This document shows, piece after piece, positions 1 through 6,935 of a DNA stretch of 12,253 bases. Below the pieces are notes generated by a model that was not told the origin of the DNA, made no database searches, and saw only the letters and a program-made list of their open reading frames with translations. The stretch's first letter is position 1. Each line of letters opens with the position of its first letter. Both the position numbers and the translations under genes were made by a program. This stretch comes from IDS-8 sp040902105 (lineage in GTDB: Bacteria; Pseudomonadota; Gammaproteobacteria; Steroidobacterales; Woeseiaceae): NCBI GenBank assembly GCA_040902105.1, contig JBBDXW010000073.1, positions 1 to 12,253 of the forward strand, in the 5' to 3' direction.

Positions 1-81
1 CTGTAGGAGCCCGCCATTGCGGGCGACCTGCGCAGGTGTTGAACGAAGGCGGTGGTCGCCCGCAATGGCGGGCTCCTACAG
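1..81. repeat. REP doublet (REPIN-like inverted repeat), copy 1
   Basis: Two perfect 28-bp inverted arms (1-28 and 54-81) flank a 25-bp spacer. Each arm is itself a classic REP. It carries a GTAG tetranucleotide at its outer side, followed by a small hairpin of GCCCGC, loop CATT and GCGGGC. The element can therefore fold as one long hairpin or as two short ones. Two more copies occur in this window (7823-7903 and 12199-12253). GTAG-headed REPs of this kind are known from Pseudomonas, Stenotrophomonas and relatives, where REP-associated tyrosine transposases (RAYTs) are thought to spread them. No RAYT gene lies in this window. This copy sits beyond the 3' end of the minus-strand acyl ligase operon. 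Confidence 0.93.
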
Positions 82-90
82 CGTTTTTTT
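1..90 (+). terminator. possible plus-strand terminator made from REP copy 1
   Basis: The 28-bp stem of the REP doublet is followed two bases later by seven consecutive T (84-90) on the plus strand. This has the shape of a Rho-independent terminator for a transcript entering from the left. The 25-base loop is larger than usual, and the short internal hairpin of the right arm could serve instead. On the minus strand the run is A, so it would not end the acyl ligase transcript in the usual way. The other complete copy, at 7823-7903, has no T-run, so the terminator function is specific to this site and not a general property of the repeat. Confidence 0.45.
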
Positions 91-128
91 CCGGCTTGTG
101 CGGAGGCTCCCTGGATGGCGGATGAGCT

Positions 129-1607
129 TCATTTCAAGTCACGCAGTTGTCGCCTCAGCACTTTTCCGGAAGCGGATTTCGGAATCTCAGCTACCCAGCG
201 AAACTGTCTCGGAGTCTTATAGGGTTCGAGCTTCTGCCGGAGCAGCTTCGCAAGTTCCGGAAACCCGGGCAGAGGAGCGTCCGGAAGCCTCGCGACGAGG
301 TAAGCGCTGACAATTTCGCCCGACAGTCCCTGCGGGTCCGGAATTCCGACGCAAGCGCATTCGGCAATGGCCGGGTGAGTCGCCAGGATCTCCTCTATTT
401 CCTGTGGCATGACCTTGCGCCCGCCAACGTTAATGACGTCACTCGAACGCGCCTTGAGATAGTAATAGCCATCTGCGGTTGCCAGGCCCAGGTCGCCCGT
501 GCGAAGCCAACCGTCCCGCAAGGTCTCTGCTGTAAGCTGCGGATCCTGCCAGTATTCGGTCATCAGGTGATCGCCGCGTACCTCGATATGGCCCTCGGCG
601 CCAACATCGGCGGCGTCCCCGGAGCGGTCGACGATTCGCATTTCGACTCCCGGGCTTGGCCTGCCAATCGAATCCAGCTTCGTTTTTTCGTCGTGGAAAC
701 TGATATACGCGGACCGACTTGCCTCGGTGAGCCCGTAGTGCATGCAGATACGCGTGTTCGGCAGCAGCCTCATCAAGCGGAGTTTGCGTTCCAGGGGCAT
801 GGTCGAGCTGCCGATCTCGATGTACTTTAGCTGGCCCGCAAACTGCGAAAGCGACGAACCCTCGTCGCTCAGCAATATCGCAATGCCGGCGGGTACGGAC
901 GCGAAACCGGTGGCCCGGTGTACCAAAAGCGCATTGGTGATTTTTGCAGCGTTGACGATACCGGGCGCCAGCACGAGCGTAGCGCCAATGGACAAGACAC
1001 AGCGCATCCGTCCGAGGCCGAACGAATGGCCGAGCAAGAGCGAAAGCACCTCGACGTCATCGGCTCGTGTACCGATAAACGCATTGATGTGCGCGCTGGC
1101 CGTTGCCACGGCCCGGTGGCTGAGGACAACTCCCTTGGAACGCGCGGTCGTGCCTGTCGTAAAAAGGATGTCCGCAGTCTGGTCGATCGAGACTCCTGGC
1201 ACGCCGGTTGAAGCAGACGTAGTGTGAATGTCCGTCAGTTCGGAATACCTGACGTGATTCTGTACTCCTGCCCGGAGAGTCTCGGAAACGACAATCCGCG
1301 GCGACAGGCGTTGAACGACTCTGCTCAGTCGGTCGTCAGCGATGTCTGAAGAAAACGGTGCGCACACGCCCCCGAGGCTGTGAACAGCAAGGTACGTGGC
1401 GATGAAATCGCTGCTCGAGTCGGTCAGCAAGATGACACGGTCGCCGGGTTTTACCTTGAACCGGTTTTCCAGTACCGCTGCGGACCGGGTGACTCTCGTG
1501 CCGAGCTCTCCGTACGTCAGTACTTGATCCCCCGATATAATCGCCGCCTTGTCGGCAGCGCCATCTGCATGCGCCAATATCTGTTGAAACACGGGTTGCA
1601 GGCTCAT
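129..1607 (-). CDS. AMP-forming acyl ligase (class I adenylate-forming enzyme)
   Basis: A 492-residue enzyme of the acyl-CoA synthetase/AMP-ligase superfamily. It should activate a carboxylic acid with ATP to an acyl-adenylate and pass it to a thiol (CoA or a carrier phosphopantetheine). The family motifs are all present: the phosphate loop TTGTTARSKG at 150-159, YGLTEAS at 291-297, GWLRTGD at 366-372, and the C-terminal PKSASGKVLRR at 477-486 with the catalytic lysine at 482. There is no transmembrane segment or signal peptide, so it is probably cytosolic. Its ATG overlaps the stop of the upstream acyltransferase-carrier gene by 4 bp (ATGA), which suggests translational coupling. The natural acceptor is therefore probably the carrier domain encoded by that gene. 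Substrate is unknown. Exosortase-associated acyl-CoA ligases are a related possibility. Confidence 0.92.
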   Translation of the reverse strand: MSLQPVFQQILAHADGAADKAAIISGDQVLTYGELGTRVTRSAAVLENRFKVKPGDRVILLTDSSSDFIATYLAVHSLGGVCAPFSSDIADDRLSRVVQRLSPRIVVSETLRAGVQNHVRYSELTDIHTTSASTGVPGVSIDQTADILFTTGTTARSKGVVLSHRAVATASAHINAFIGTRADDVEVLSLLLGHSFGLGRMRCVLSIGATLVLAPGIVNAAKITNALLVHRATGFASVPAGIAILLSDEGSSLSQFAGQLKYIEIGSSTMPLERKLRLMRLLPNTRICMHYGLTEASRSAYISFHDEKTKLDSIGRPSPGVEMRIVDRSGDAADVGAEGHIEVRGDHLMTEYWQDPQLTAETLRDGWLRTGDLGLATADGYYYLKARSSDVINVGGRKVMPQEIEEILATHPAIAECACVGIPDPQGLSGEIVSAYLVARLPDAPLPGFPELAKLLRQKLEPYKTPRQFRWVAEIPKSASGKVLRRQLRDLK

Positions 1608-2707
1608 GCCCCCGTCCGTTGGTGAACACGAGCGACAATTTTCTCGACCGAGTCGATATCCGCCGGATCGAGGCTTGCGAAATCAAGATCGATCTGGAAT
1701 TTCTCTTCGATCCAGAGTAACAGACGCACCAATGCCAGCGAATCGAGGATGCCGGCATCGATGAGCGAATCCGTCAGGCCGAATGCGCCCGGCCCGAACT
1801 CGATAAAAAGATCGTTCTCCAGATACTCGCATACCTGTTGCCGGACCGCCGGGCTGACTGGTTCGGCAGAATCCGGCCGCGACTTTTGCTCTGCTGGCGC
1901 GGCGTTTGGCGCCCCGGGTCTTTTGCGTAAAATGCGGGCAGGGTTCCCCCACAGCACCGTATTTGCAGGGACACTTTCGTAAACCACTGAGCCGGGCGCG
2001 ACGATGGAGTTTTCGCCGATGGTTACGCCGTCCTGTATGATCGCTCCTATGCCGATCCGGGTATTCCGTCCAATCCGAATAGTTCCCAGAGTAAAGCGAC
2101 GCTTGTGTTCCGGGCTGTCGCCTTCCACCTCTACTACGTAACGGCCACCGGCAATCGTGACCTTGCCCGCGATCGAGACGTTTTCTTCAATAATTATTGG
2201 ACCTTGCGATACCAGGTCGGCGTACGCCCCTATATTGCAATTGGCGCCGATTTCGATGTGTCCGACCTTGGCCTGAATGGCCGCGCCGCGGTTGACTATG
2301 ACTCGATCGCCGATCACGATGCCCCTATCGCCGGCTCCGCGCGCATCGAGCACGCAATCCCTGTCCAGCATTACGCCGTCACCCAGGGTTATCTGCTCTA
2401 CGTGTCGCAACGTCAGGTTTGCGCCGAAAATGACACCTTTTCCGGTTTTCCGGAACAGGCCCCGGAATAGCCGCTTGCGCAAGGCGAGCCCGAGCGCGCC
2501 CGGCAAAGGGCCTATAAATGTCGTCAGTAATTCGTAACGAATGAGTTTAGGCCAGCTGAATGAATGGAACACAAGAGCGCTGTACCGGGATAACGAGGAC
2601 TGTTCGCTCCCGAACAATTTGTCGCGGATGAACTGTGATTCGTCCAGACGTGAATGTTGCCGTTGCCGGTCAATTCTTTCGCGAGCGTCTTTGTTTGACT
2701 GATTCAT
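1604..2707 (-). CDS. left-handed beta-helix acyltransferase fused to an acyl carrier protein
   Basis: A 367-residue two-domain protein. Residues about 90-263 are hexapeptide repeats of the left-handed beta-helix (serine O-acetyltransferase-like) family, with repeated [IV]-G-x4 turns and the typical closing stretch ending GNPARILRKR. A Pro/Ala/Ser-rich linker (about 264-284) leads to a carrier domain (285-363). Its GILDSLALVRLL segment places the phosphopantetheine serine at 323. A basic, partly hydrophobic N-terminal region (40-88) might bind membrane. The reading frame stays open to 3073, but the upstream extension is arginine-rich, unlike the family, and overlaps the glycosyltransferase gene. 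The ATG at 2707 is therefore preferred, although its ribosome site is weak. The likely role is transfer of an acyl group from its own carrier arm to a sugar or lipid hydroxyl or amine; the acceptor is unknown. Confidence 0.88.
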   Translation of the reverse strand: MNQSNKDARERIDRQRQHSRLDESQFIRDKLFGSEQSSLSRYSALVFHSFSWPKLIRYELLTTFIGPLPGALGLALRKRLFRGLFRKTGKGVIFGANLTLRHVEQITLGDGVMLDRDCVLDARGAGDRGIVIGDRVIVNRGAAIQAKVGHIEIGANCNIGAYADLVSQGPIIIEENVSIAGKVTIAGGRYVVEVEGDSPEHKRRFTLGTIRIGRNTRIGIGAIIQDGVTIGENSIVAPGSVVYESVPANTVLWGNPARILRKRPGAPNAAPAEQKSRPDSAEPVSPAVRQQVCEYLENDLFIEFGPGAFGLTDSLIDAGILDSLALVRLLLWIEEKFQIDLDFASLDPADIDSVEKIVARVHQRTGA

Positions 2708-2768
2708 AGTTGGGGATTCGGGAGCAACGTTCTGTTGATCGGTTTTATTTGCGCTCCTCCCCGGACGC

Positions 2769-2791
2769 ATTATACGCAATTCGCTTCTGCA
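2769..2791 (-). promoter_or_regulatory. possible internal promoter before the acyltransferase-carrier gene
   Basis: Reading leftwards, a perfect TATAAT -10 hexamer lies at 2774-2769. It is 62 bp upstream of the acyltransferase start, in the 113-bp gap after the glycosyltransferase. The best -35 at 17-bp spacing is only CGGTCA (about 2797-2792), a 3/6 match to TTGACA, so strength is doubtful. A purine-rich GGGGAGGAG follows just downstream but is over 40 bp from the ATG. The unusual gap length in an otherwise tight operon supports separate initiation; the missing -35 argues against it. Confidence 0.3.
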
Positions 2792-2820
2792 TGACCGGCT
2801 GTTGGGCGGGCCGCACTCAG

Positions 2821-3993
2821 TCAGCGCGGTTCGGTCGCCAGAATGTTTGTGTCGACGACTTCGCGAAACAACGCTTCGTATTGCTTCGCGCAACTTTCGA
2901 TATAGAAGCGCTCTACGTCGACCTTGTTTCGTTCGGCAATGGTTTTGCGTTTTTCCGGGTCCGTTACGAGCACGCCGACGGCTGATGTAAAACCATCGAG
3001 GTCGTTTAGCGGCAGCACTGCGCCGTTTATTCCGTTTTGCAGGAAATCCGTCTGGCCGCCATGGTCGTAGCACACAACCGGCAGTCCCTGGGACATCGCT
3101 TCGAGAAATACCAGGCCGAATCCTTCGTGCTGACTGGTCGAAACGTAAATGTCGGCCGCTGCAAGCAGGTCGACTTTCCGCTGGCTGGAAACAAAACCCG
3201 CGAACGTGACACGGTCGGCGACATCTAGTTCGTTCGCCTGACGCTGCAAAGCATCCAGGTCCGGCCCGTCACCAACGACGACCAGGCGGACGGCCTCGTT
3301 CCTGAGCCGGCCTGCCAGTCGAAGGAGTTGATCGGTTTGCTTGCGAGCAACCAGCCGGCCGATCGAGATCATCACGGTTTCCTGCGGCCTTAATCCCAGG
3401 GCTTCGCGGCTTTCCGTGGGTGCGGGCGGCCGCGGCACCCCCAGAGGAATAAGTCGCGGCTCCGCGCCAGGGTCATAATAGCGTCTGAAATTGTCGTTTG
3501 TGTTCGTCGACTGGCAGACTACGGCATCCGACCTTCGACCGATTTGCCTGATGGTCGAGCGCAGGATCGCGTGGCGATGCGGCGACGTCCACTTGCTGGG
3601 ATCGTACAGGTCGCCGCCGTGAACGGACAGCACGTGTGGAATATCGCCCAGCCAGGACAAATAAGCGCCGACCGGCCCGGTCGGAACCGCAAAGTGCGTA
3701 TTTATCACGTCGAACTGCCGCGTTTGCAGGAGCTTTCTGCCGCGCCACGCGCCGCTGATGACAAAGGCCGCCATCGACGGGATATTGGCCGCCGCCATTT
3801 GCCGGCGAAAGAACGTTTGACTGCGGATTATCTCCACGCCCCGGATTTGCTCGAAGGCCGGCAAATCGAATGCCCTGGACGTCAGGACAGTGACCTCGTG
3901 CCGGTGGGCAAGCTCTTCGGCCAACCAGGCGTTGACGATTCCGCCGCCGCCGCCAAGGGGCGGATACTCGTAGTTGACAAAAAGTATATGCAA
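2821..3993 (-). CDS. glycosyltransferase family 4 (GT-B fold)
   Basis: A 390-residue glycosyltransferase that should transfer a sugar from a nucleotide-sugar donor to a growing glycan or lipid acceptor at the cytoplasmic face. The N-terminal Rossmann half opens with HILFVNYEYPPLGGGGG, the glycine-rich acceptor-side loop typical of GT4 proteins. The C-terminal half has ISIGRLVARK and the donor-site E-x7-E motif in EGFGLVFLEAMSQGLPVV. The start chosen is a TTG at 3993, immediately before HILFV, where family members begin, with AGAAGAG about 10 bases upstream. An alternative TTG at 4107 would add 38 residues that do not resemble the family and would run close to the divergent gene. It is the first gene of the minus-strand operon, followed after 113 bp by the acyltransferase-carrier gene. 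Donor and acceptor are not deducible. Confidence 0.9.
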   Translation of the reverse strand: MHILFVNYEYPPLGGGGGIVNAWLAEELAHRHEVTVLTSRAFDLPAFEQIRGVEIIRSQTFFRRQMAAANIPSMAAFVISGAWRGRKLLQTRQFDVINTHFAVPTGPVGAYLSWLGDIPHVLSVHGGDLYDPSKWTSPHRHAILRSTIRQIGRRSDAVVCQSTNTNDNFRRYYDPGAEPRLIPLGVPRPPAPTESREALGLRPQETVMISIGRLVARKQTDQLLRLAGRLRNEAVRLVVVGDGPDLDALQRQANELDVADRVTFAGFVSSQRKVDLLAAADIYVSTSQHEGFGLVFLEAMSQGLPVVCYDHGGQTDFLQNGINGAVLPLNDLDGFTSAVGVLVTDPEKRKTIAERNKVDVERFYIESCAKQYEALFREVVDTNILATEPR

Positions 3994-4068
3994 GGCTTCG
4001 CAGGCTCTTCTGTGACGGCTGGGCGGTATTTTGGCGTCCGACTGTACCGAAACGGCGCGAAAATTACG

Positions 4069-4094
4069 AAAAATTCGGGCGTCGCGGAGACGCC
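4069..4094 (-). promoter_or_regulatory. possible attenuator hairpin in the glycosyltransferase leader
   Basis: On the minus strand a 6-bp perfect stem GGCGTC / GACGCC with a 5-base loop TCCGC (4094-4078) is followed by CGAA and then five T (4073-4069). That is the layout of a weak intrinsic terminator. It lies about 75-100 bp upstream of the TTG start of the glycosyltransferase, in the divergent intergenic region. If the transcript begins to the right of 4094, the hairpin would sit in its leader and could act as an attenuator. The four bases between stem and T-run and the short stem make it marginal. Confidence 0.3.
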
Positions 4095-4162
4095 ACACAG
4101 TTTGCAAGAGCCATATCCGCTAAACTTTGCAGGTATCTGACCTCCGGAACTGGAGTACTGGG

Positions 4163-5917
4163 TTGCTTAGGGATTTGAGTTCGATAGGGCGACAGCCGTT
4201 CGATGTGCTGATTGTCGGCGGCGGGGCATTCGGCGCGTGCGCTGCATGGGAAGCTGCGCTCCGAAACTACTCCGTTCTGCTTGTCGAAGCGCACGATTTT
4301 GGCTCCGGTGCGTCTGCAAACTCCCTTAAATTCGTGCACGGCGGCATTCGCTATCTGCAGCACCTCGATCTGCCGCGGCTCCGCGCATCTTGCAAGGAGC
4401 GCAGCGCGTTACTGCGGATTGCCCCGCATCTCGTAAAGCCGAAACCGGTTGCGATGCCGACCTATGGGCACGGCCGGAATGGAAAAGCCTTTCTCGGCGC
4501 GGGCTTTACGGCCTACGACGCGTTGACCCCTGGAAGAAATCGCGGTATCCGCGACGCTGCGCGTCACGTCCCCGGAACGTCGTTCATGAGCCGCACCGAA
4601 GTATTGCGGCGCTTCAGCGGCATACACGACCACAAGCTTACGGGCGCCGCCGTGTTCAGCGATGCGCAGATGTATCACCCGCCACGGCTGGTGCTTTCCT
4701 TTGTCTTGTCCGCCGTCGAGCGGGGCGCTGTGGCCCTGAACTATGTCGAAGCTGCGTCCCTCATACGCAAAGGAGACAGGATCGACGGGATCAGGGCACG
4801 GGACCGGTTGACGGGAGAGGAGTTCGAGATACGCAGCCGGGTGGTACTGAATGCTGCCGGTCCCTGGTCCGAGGACCTCATGCAGCGCTCCGGGGGATTG
4901 CGCGTTCCCGATGCCGGGGTTTACTCGCGCGACACCGCGTTTATCATCGACGGCGCTCCGGAACCCGAATTTGCTCTCGCCGTGCAGGGTGCATCGGTCG
5001 ACAAGGGCGCCGTGATCGGGCGGGCGGCCCGCCATCTGTTTGTCGTCCCCTGGCGCGGCAGGCGGCTGGTCGGCGTGTGGCACATCGTTTACAAGAAGGG
5101 CCCCGATGCAATTGAAGTCTCCGGGCAGGAGCTGCAACGCTTTCTGGCGGAGTTCAATGGTGCATTCCATTCCTTTGCGATCACTCGCGAGGACATACGC
5201 CTGGTCAACGCCGGGCTGGTGCCGTTCGGCGACAGCGACGAGACCGGCAAGCAGCTGAACTTCGGCAAACAGTCGCACCTGGTCGACAGCGCAGCTGCGC
5301 ACGGCCTGGAAGGCCTGGTGACGCTCATTGGCATTCGCCATACGATGGCACGCGGCGATGCCGCGAGAGCGATGGACATCATCGACCGGAAACTGAGGCG
5401 CAGCGGCAAAGCCGTGGATTCCGCCTGGCAACCTCTCGTCGGCGGTGATGTGAACAATTTCGCGGACCTTGCAGGCGATGTCAGGAATGCGCTTGCGGGC
5501 GCCGATTCCGGCGATCTGTCGCAAGAGCTTGCTTCGCTGTACGGAAGCCGGGTTTTTGCCCTGCTGGATTCCGCCCGCGCGTCGGGCGAGCTTGGCCGCA
5601 TTGAGGGGTCTGAAATCATTGCTGCGCAAATCGAGGCAGCCGTCCGGGATGAAATGGCCGTTACGCTCGGCGACCTGGTTTTTCGCCGAACCCCGCTCGC
5701 GGCGGCAGGTCATCCCGGCGCTGCGGTGTTGCGTGCCTGCGCCGGGTCGATGGGCGACAAGCTCGGATGGTCCGAGGAGCGGAGGCAAGCTGAAGTCGAA
5801 GCCGTCAACTCGAGGTTTCCGACCGCCACCTGTGCAGGCAGAATTTCCGAAGGTGCCGCACTGGCCGCGTCAGGAGATCTGCCCTCAAAGAAGGGGCTCG
5901 CATGCCGCGGACGTTGA
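4163..5917 (+). CDS. GlpD-like FAD-dependent glycerol-3-phosphate dehydrogenase/oxidase
   Basis: A 584-residue flavoprotein of the GlpD/DAO superfamily. The FAD-binding Rossmann motif GGGAFG is at 19-24 with the ribose-binding acidic residue at 42. The family stretch NSLKFVHGGIRYL (53-65) follows. The C-terminal third is the GlpD helical domain (LYGSR, then DEMAVTLGDLVFRRTPL, then GWSEERRQAEVE). GlpD proper oxidises glycerol 3-phosphate to dihydroxyacetone phosphate at the membrane and passes electrons to quinone. At 584 residues this is longer than the roughly 500 of E. coli GlpD, with some of the excess at the C-terminus. No glpK, glpF or glpR lies nearby. It heads an operon with an SDR and a methyltransferase, so a biosynthetic substrate is possible. 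The TTG at 4163 was chosen because GGAG lies 7 bases upstream; TTG at 4127 or 4175 are alternatives. Its end overlaps the next gene by 16 bp. Confidence 0.85.
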   Translation: MLRDLSSIGRQPFDVLIVGGGAFGACAAWEAALRNYSVLLVEAHDFGSGASANSLKFVHGGIRYLQHLDLPRLRASCKERSALLRIAPHLVKPKPVAMPTYGHGRNGKAFLGAGFTAYDALTPGRNRGIRDAARHVPGTSFMSRTEVLRRFSGIHDHKLTGAAVFSDAQMYHPPRLVLSFVLSAVERGAVALNYVEAASLIRKGDRIDGIRARDRLTGEEFEIRSRVVLNAAGPWSEDLMQRSGGLRVPDAGVYSRDTAFIIDGAPEPEFALAVQGASVDKGAVIGRAARHLFVVPWRGRRLVGVWHIVYKKGPDAIEVSGQELQRFLAEFNGAFHSFAITREDIRLVNAGLVPFGDSDETGKQLNFGKQSHLVDSAAAHGLEGLVTLIGIRHTMARGDAARAMDIIDRKLRRSGKAVDSAWQPLVGGDVNNFADLAGDVRNALAGADSGDLSQELASLYGSRVFALLDSARASGELGRIEGSEIIAAQIEAAVRDEMAVTLGDLVFRRTPLAAAGHPGAAVLRACAGSMGDKLGWSEERRQAEVEAVNSRFPTATCAGRISEGAALAASGDLPSKKGLACRGR

Positions 5918-6894
5918 TTACCGGCGCGACCGGCTTCATCGGCTGCCGCCTGGCAGAACTCTGGTACTCGCAAGGGCGAGCCGTCCAGGCGGTCGGGCGG
6001 GTCCGAAACGCGGTCGAGGAAAAAAGAGCGGCGGGACTGCGACAAGCGGGCGTCCCGTTGTTGATCGGCGATCTTGCAAGCGACCAGTTCATCGTGCAAG
6101 CGCTCGATGGGGCCGACACCGTCATTCATCTGGCGGCGGCTCAACACGAAGCCAACGTCGACGAAGACTATTTCGTCACAATCAATGTAGACGCAACTCG
6201 CCGCCTGTTGAAGTCAAGTGAAGAGCACGGGATCGCACGTTTCTTTTATGCCAGTTCAATCGGGGTGTATGGCGTCAACGACGACCCGGCAATTGACGAG
6301 GGTACGGTACTGGCGCCGGACAATCCTTACGGCCGCTCCAAAGTTGCGGCCGAGGCGATGCTTGCGGACCACCAGGGAAGCACCCAGATATTCATCGGGC
6401 GCATCGGCGAGACCTACGGTCCCTGGGACTTCCGCCTGCATAAGCTGTTCGTCGGAATCCGCGACAGGCATTTCTGGCTCGTAGGCCCCGGCATGAATCT
6501 GCATCAGCCGATCTATGTGGACGACCTTGCCAGCGCAATTGACAGGCTCATCGCAAGCCCGGGAGCGGCCCGGATTCCCGTCATACTTTGCGGCGACCGG
6601 GCTGTAACCACCCGGCAAATGTGCGAGAATATTGCGGCTTCGGTTGAAGCAAAACTCAGCCGCTGGTCCATTCCCATGTGGCCATTGCTGATATCGGCGC
6701 TCGGCATGGAATTGACGCTAGGCAGGCTGGGGATTCAACCCCCGCTGCACGGACGGCGGCTGGATTTTTTTCGCAAGAGCTTGAGCTTTTCAACGTCATT
6801 GAGGGATCGCCTGCTTGCGTTGCCGCCGCAACTGACATTTCGCGAAGGTGCCGACAAGACCGCAACCTGGTATCGAGCGCACGATTGGCTCTGA
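5902..6894 (+). CDS. NAD-dependent epimerase/dehydratase (extended SDR), nucleotide-sugar type
   Basis: A 330-residue extended short-chain dehydrogenase. The cofactor motif TGATGFIG lies at 7-14. The catalytic set is YASS (116-119, with the serine) and YGRSK, giving Tyr143 and Lys147. Such enzymes usually epimerise, dehydrate or reduce NDP-sugars in the cytosol, which fits the glycosyltransferase next door. Exact chemistry cannot be assigned. The ATG at 5902 lies inside the last codons of the GlpD-like gene (16-bp overlap) and is preceded by AAGGGG with a 6-base gap, so the two are translated from one message. The methyltransferase follows 41 bp after the stop. Confidence 0.9.
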   Translation: MPRTLITGATGFIGCRLAELWYSQGRAVQAVGRVRNAVEEKRAAGLRQAGVPLLIGDLASDQFIVQALDGADTVIHLAAAQHEANVDEDYFVTINVDATRRLLKSSEEHGIARFFYASSIGVYGVNDDPAIDEGTVLAPDNPYGRSKVAAEAMLADHQGSTQIFIGRIGETYGPWDFRLHKLFVGIRDRHFWLVGPGMNLHQPIYVDDLASAIDRLIASPGAARIPVILCGDRAVTTRQMCENIAASVEAKLSRWSIPMWPLLISALGMELTLGRLGIQPPLHGRRLDFFRKSLSFSTSLRDRLLALPPQLTFREGADKTATWYRAHDWL

Positions 6895-6935
6895 CCAGGA
6901 CACTCGCAATTGAATTCAGGATAAGGAATCACGCC

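Noticed and set aside
2708..3073. N-terminal extension of the acyltransferase-carrier frame up to 3073
   Set aside because: The 122 extra residues are Arg/Ser-rich, overlap the glycosyltransferase coding region and look like out-of-frame translation.
4104..4119. Minus-strand GG...TTGC resembling a sigma-54 site before the glycosyltransferase
   Set aside because: Spacing is again 11 instead of 10 and the -24 element is not TGGCAC-like.
4151..4166. TGGAGTACTGGGTTGC resembles a -24/-12 sigma-54 promoter
   Set aside because: The gap between GG and GC is 11 bases instead of the required 10, and it overlaps the chosen start codon, so it is better read as the ribosome-binding region.
4409..5788. 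Long open frame (459 codons) antisense to the GlpD-like gene
   Set aside because: It lies wholly opposite a well-supported flavoprotein, shows no recognisable domain, and is the kind of mirror frame expected in GC-rich coding DNA.
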